From: Xanthobacteraceae bacterium | GTDB lineage: Bacteria; Pseudomonadota; Alphaproteobacteria; Rhizobiales; Xanthobacteraceae | Assembly: GCA_030043175.1 (NCBI GenBank) | Contig: JASHYD010001269.1 | Span: 1-7,692, forward strand | DNA length: 7,692 nt | Direction of reading: 5' to 3' | Shown: positions 5,779 to 7,692 of the stretch, one piece after another | Numbering within the stretch: the first letter of the stretch is position 1 | How the letters are laid out: each line of letters begins with the position of its first letter | The notes under the pieces: generated by a model | What the model was told of the DNA's origin: nothing | The model's database searches: none | What the model saw: the letters and a program-made list of their open reading frames with translations, nothing else | Program-made: the position numbers and the translations under genes

Positions 5779-7692
5779 TCATGGCGCGACCGACGTTGAC
5801 GAGGGTGTCGGCAATGACAGCGAGGCCGACCCAGCGGTGCGCGGAACCTGCAGGCCATGCGGGACTTCGTGGGCCCCGTCTTGGCGCCCGCGGTTGCGGA
5901 GCCACAGTCTGAAGCGGTCGAGGTAGAGGTAGACCACCGGTGTCGTATAGAGCGTGAGCATCTGGCTTAGGATCAACCCTCCCACGATCGCGATGCCGAG
6001 CGGGCGACGCAGCTCACCGCCGTCGCCGAGACCGATCGCGAGCGGCAGGGCGCCAAAGAGTGCCGCACTGGTGGTCATCATAATGGGGCGGAAGCGCAAT
6101 AGGCACGCTTCGTAGATTGCCTGTTGCGACGTGAGGCCCTTCGTGCGCTCGGCGTCGAGCGCGAAATCGATCATCATGATCGCGTTTTTCTTCACCAGGC
6201 CGATCAGCAGAATCACCCCGATCAGGGCCATGATGCTGAGCTCGGTTTTAAAAATCATAAGCGCGAGCACCGCGCCGACACCTGCGGAGGGCAAGGTCGA
6301 AAGGATGGTGATTGGATGGATGTAGCTTTCATAGAGAATGCCGAGCACTAGGTAGATGATGATGAGCGAGGCGAGAATAAGCCATAGTTGATTGCGCAGC
6401 GATTGCTGGAAGACGCGCGCCGTTCCCTGGAAGTTGCCGTGAATGGCTGCGGGCACGCCAAGACGGACCATGACTTCATTGACCGCCGCCACCGCATCGC
6501 TGAGCGAGAAGCCCGGGGCCAGGTTGAACGAGATGGTGGAGGCAACGAACAGGCCCTGGTGATTGATCGCGAGCGGGATATTGCCCGGGGCGTGATGGGT
6601 GACCGCGCTCAACGGCACCATTGTTTCCGCTGCCGTGCTGACCGCGGAGCCGGTTGACACCGCGCCTTTGCCCGTGCTGCCAATGGAATTGAGCGCTTGA
6701 TTACGCGCCGGGTCCGCAGCGATCGCCGCGGCCGTAGAGCTCGTGGAAGTCGATGCGGCCGATCCGTTAACCGTGCCGGCAACGGCGTTGGTCCCTTGCG
6801 TGCCGCCGATCGCACCGCCAGATCTGCTTATGTACACGTCCTTCAGTGCTTCGGGGTTCTGCCAGTATTTCGGCGACACCTCCATGATCACGTGGTACTG
6901 ATTGCGGGCGTTGTAGATGGTGGATACTTGGCGCTGACCAAATGCGTCGTAGAGCGTGTTGTCGATCTGGGCAACCGTGATCCCGAGTCGTGCCGAAGTG
7001 TCTCGGTCGATCGTGATATCCGTCTCCAGCCCCTGGTTCTGCTGGTCGCTGTTGATGTCGGTGAGCTGCGGCTTTTTCTGCAGCTCCGCAAGGATCCGGG
7101 GCGTCCACCTGTAAAGCTGCTCCACGGTGTCCGCCTGCAACGTGTATTGGTATTGTGCATTGGCGGCCCGTCCGCCGGCCCCAATATCTTGGACCGCCTG
7201 CAGGAACAGCGTCGCCCCCTCCACCTCGGCCAGCTGGTCACGCAATCGCTGGATCACCAGGTCGGCGGAGATCTTGCGCTCCTGCAGCGGTTTGAGGGAC
7301 ATGAAGACGAAGCCGCCGTTAGTCGGGGTCTGCGCACCGCCAGTGAAGCCGACCACGGTATTGACGCCCGGATCTCGTTGGATAATCGAGGTGAACTGCT
7401 GTAGCTTCTGGTGCATCAGCTGGAACGAAATGCTCTGGTCGGCCTGGATGCTGCCAATGATCCATCCGGTATCTTGTTGTGGGAAGAAGCCCTTCGGCAC
7501 GATCGTGTAGAGGTTGAAATTGGTGGCGACCGTCAGCAACAGAATCGCCATGATAAGGCGCGGGTGGTTAAGTGCCCACGCCAGGGTGCGTTTGTAGCCA
7601 CGCATCCCGGCCTCGAAGAACCGCTCGATCATGTGGTTCAAGCGGCCTTGCTTGTGACTCTCATTGCGCTGAAGCAGCAGTGCGCACATCAT
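5779..7692 (-). CDS. mdtC: MdtC-like RND multidrug efflux permease, C-terminal 637 residues (partial at window edge)
   Basis: This is an inner-membrane proton-driven RND exporter subunit. In characterised systems MdtC pairs with MdtB and the periplasmic adaptor MdtA to expel drugs, bile salts and similar compounds through a TolC-type channel. The first visible residues, MMCALLLQ, match an internal MMCA motif of the family, so the true start and the first transmembrane half lie off the right edge. Visible parts (window residue numbers): TM7 at about 43-66, followed by PKGFFPQQDTG; the second periplasmic porter/docking loop at 70-430; TM8-TM12 at about 434-595. The latter include the family signatures GILYESYIHPITILSTLPSAG (451-471), GLVKKNAIMMIDFAL (498-512) and ELRRPLGIAIVGG (560-572). 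NHQGLFVASTISFNL and SLSDA favour MdtC over MdtB. A Gly/Ala/Ser/Thr-rich insertion occupies about 292-357, absent from E. coli MdtC as I recall it. The C-terminal tail after residue 600 is non-conserved. Upstream mdtA and mdtB would be expected beyond the window. Confidence 0.93.
   Translation of the reverse strand: MMCALLLQRNESHKQGRLNHMIERFFEAGMRGYKRTLAWALNHPRLIMAILLLTVATNFNLYTIVPKGFFPQQDTGWIIGSIQADQSISFQLMHQKLQQFTSIIQRDPGVNTVVGFTGGAQTPTNGGFVFMSLKPLQERKISADLVIQRLRDQLAEVEGATLFLQAVQDIGAGGRAANAQYQYTLQADTVEQLYRWTPRILAELQKKPQLTDINSDQQNQGLETDITIDRDTSARLGITVAQIDNTLYDAFGQRQVSTIYNARNQYHVIMEVSPKYWQNPEALKDVYISRSGGAIGGTQGTNAVAGTVNGSAASTSTSSTAAAIAADPARNQALNSIGSTGKGAVSTGSAVSTAAETMVPLSAVTHHAPGNIPLAINHQGLFVASTISFNLAPGFSLSDAVAAVNEVMVRLGVPAAIHGNFQGTARVFQQSLRNQLWLILASLIIIYLVLGILYESYIHPITILSTLPSAGVGAVLALMIFKTELSIMALIGVILLIGLVKKNAIMMIDFALDAERTKGLTSQQAIYEACLLRFRPIMMTTSAALFGALPLAIGLGDGGELRRPLGIAIVGGLILSQMLTLYTTPVVYLYLDRFRLWLRNRGRQDGAHEVPHGLQVPRTAGSASLSLPTPSSTSVAP

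Noticed and set aside
6697..7404. 235-codon plus-strand frame
   Set aside because: It is the antisense shadow of the strongly supported RND permease.

Overview
The window looks like a gene-poor, decayed accessory region of a GC-rich proteobacterium. A rhizobial symbiosis-island or genomic-island setting (Bradyrhizobium-like) is my best guess. It rests on recalled resemblance of two small proteins, the zinc-ribbon relic and the basic coiled-coil protein, to Bradyrhizobium hypothetical families. It also rests on a group II intron remnant and several broken genes. No search was run, so the taxonomic call is inference.

Layout, left to right. At 1-32 there is a perfect 13-bp hairpin. At about 138-213 lies the 3' end of a group II intron (domains V and VI), with no reverse transcriptase gene inside the window. 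After an uninformative stretch, an intact minus-strand gene (675-1145) encodes a small VOC-fold (glyoxalase/bleomycin-resistance type) protein with a Tat-like leader. From 1146 to 3900 no intact gene is convincing. This stretch holds a hydrophobic open frame lacking a start (1457-1678, minus), a perfect TGTGA-N6-TCACA palindrome (2582-2597) upstream of a broken small frame, a zinc-ribbon gene broken by an in-frame TAA (2909-3091), a five-copy 14-bp tandem repeat (3217-3286), and the N-terminal relic of a family 15 glycoside hydrolase on the minus strand (about 3715-3852).

At 4224-4610 and 4713-5267 there are two intact plus-strand genes of unknown function: a 128-residue secreted protein, and a 184-residue very basic, coiled-coil-rich protein. 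Each has a recognisable ribosome binding site, and 102 bases separate them, so co-transcription is possible but unproven.

The right quarter (5779-7692, minus) is the C-terminal 637 residues of an MdtC-like RND multidrug efflux permease. It runs off the right edge, where the rest of the protein and probably mdtB and mdtA should lie. No outer-membrane channel gene follows it in the window. There is no evidence that the other genes work together as a pathway. The unifying theme is an intact efflux operon end next to a scrap zone of transferred and decaying fragments. I did not find a convincing new multi-gene system.
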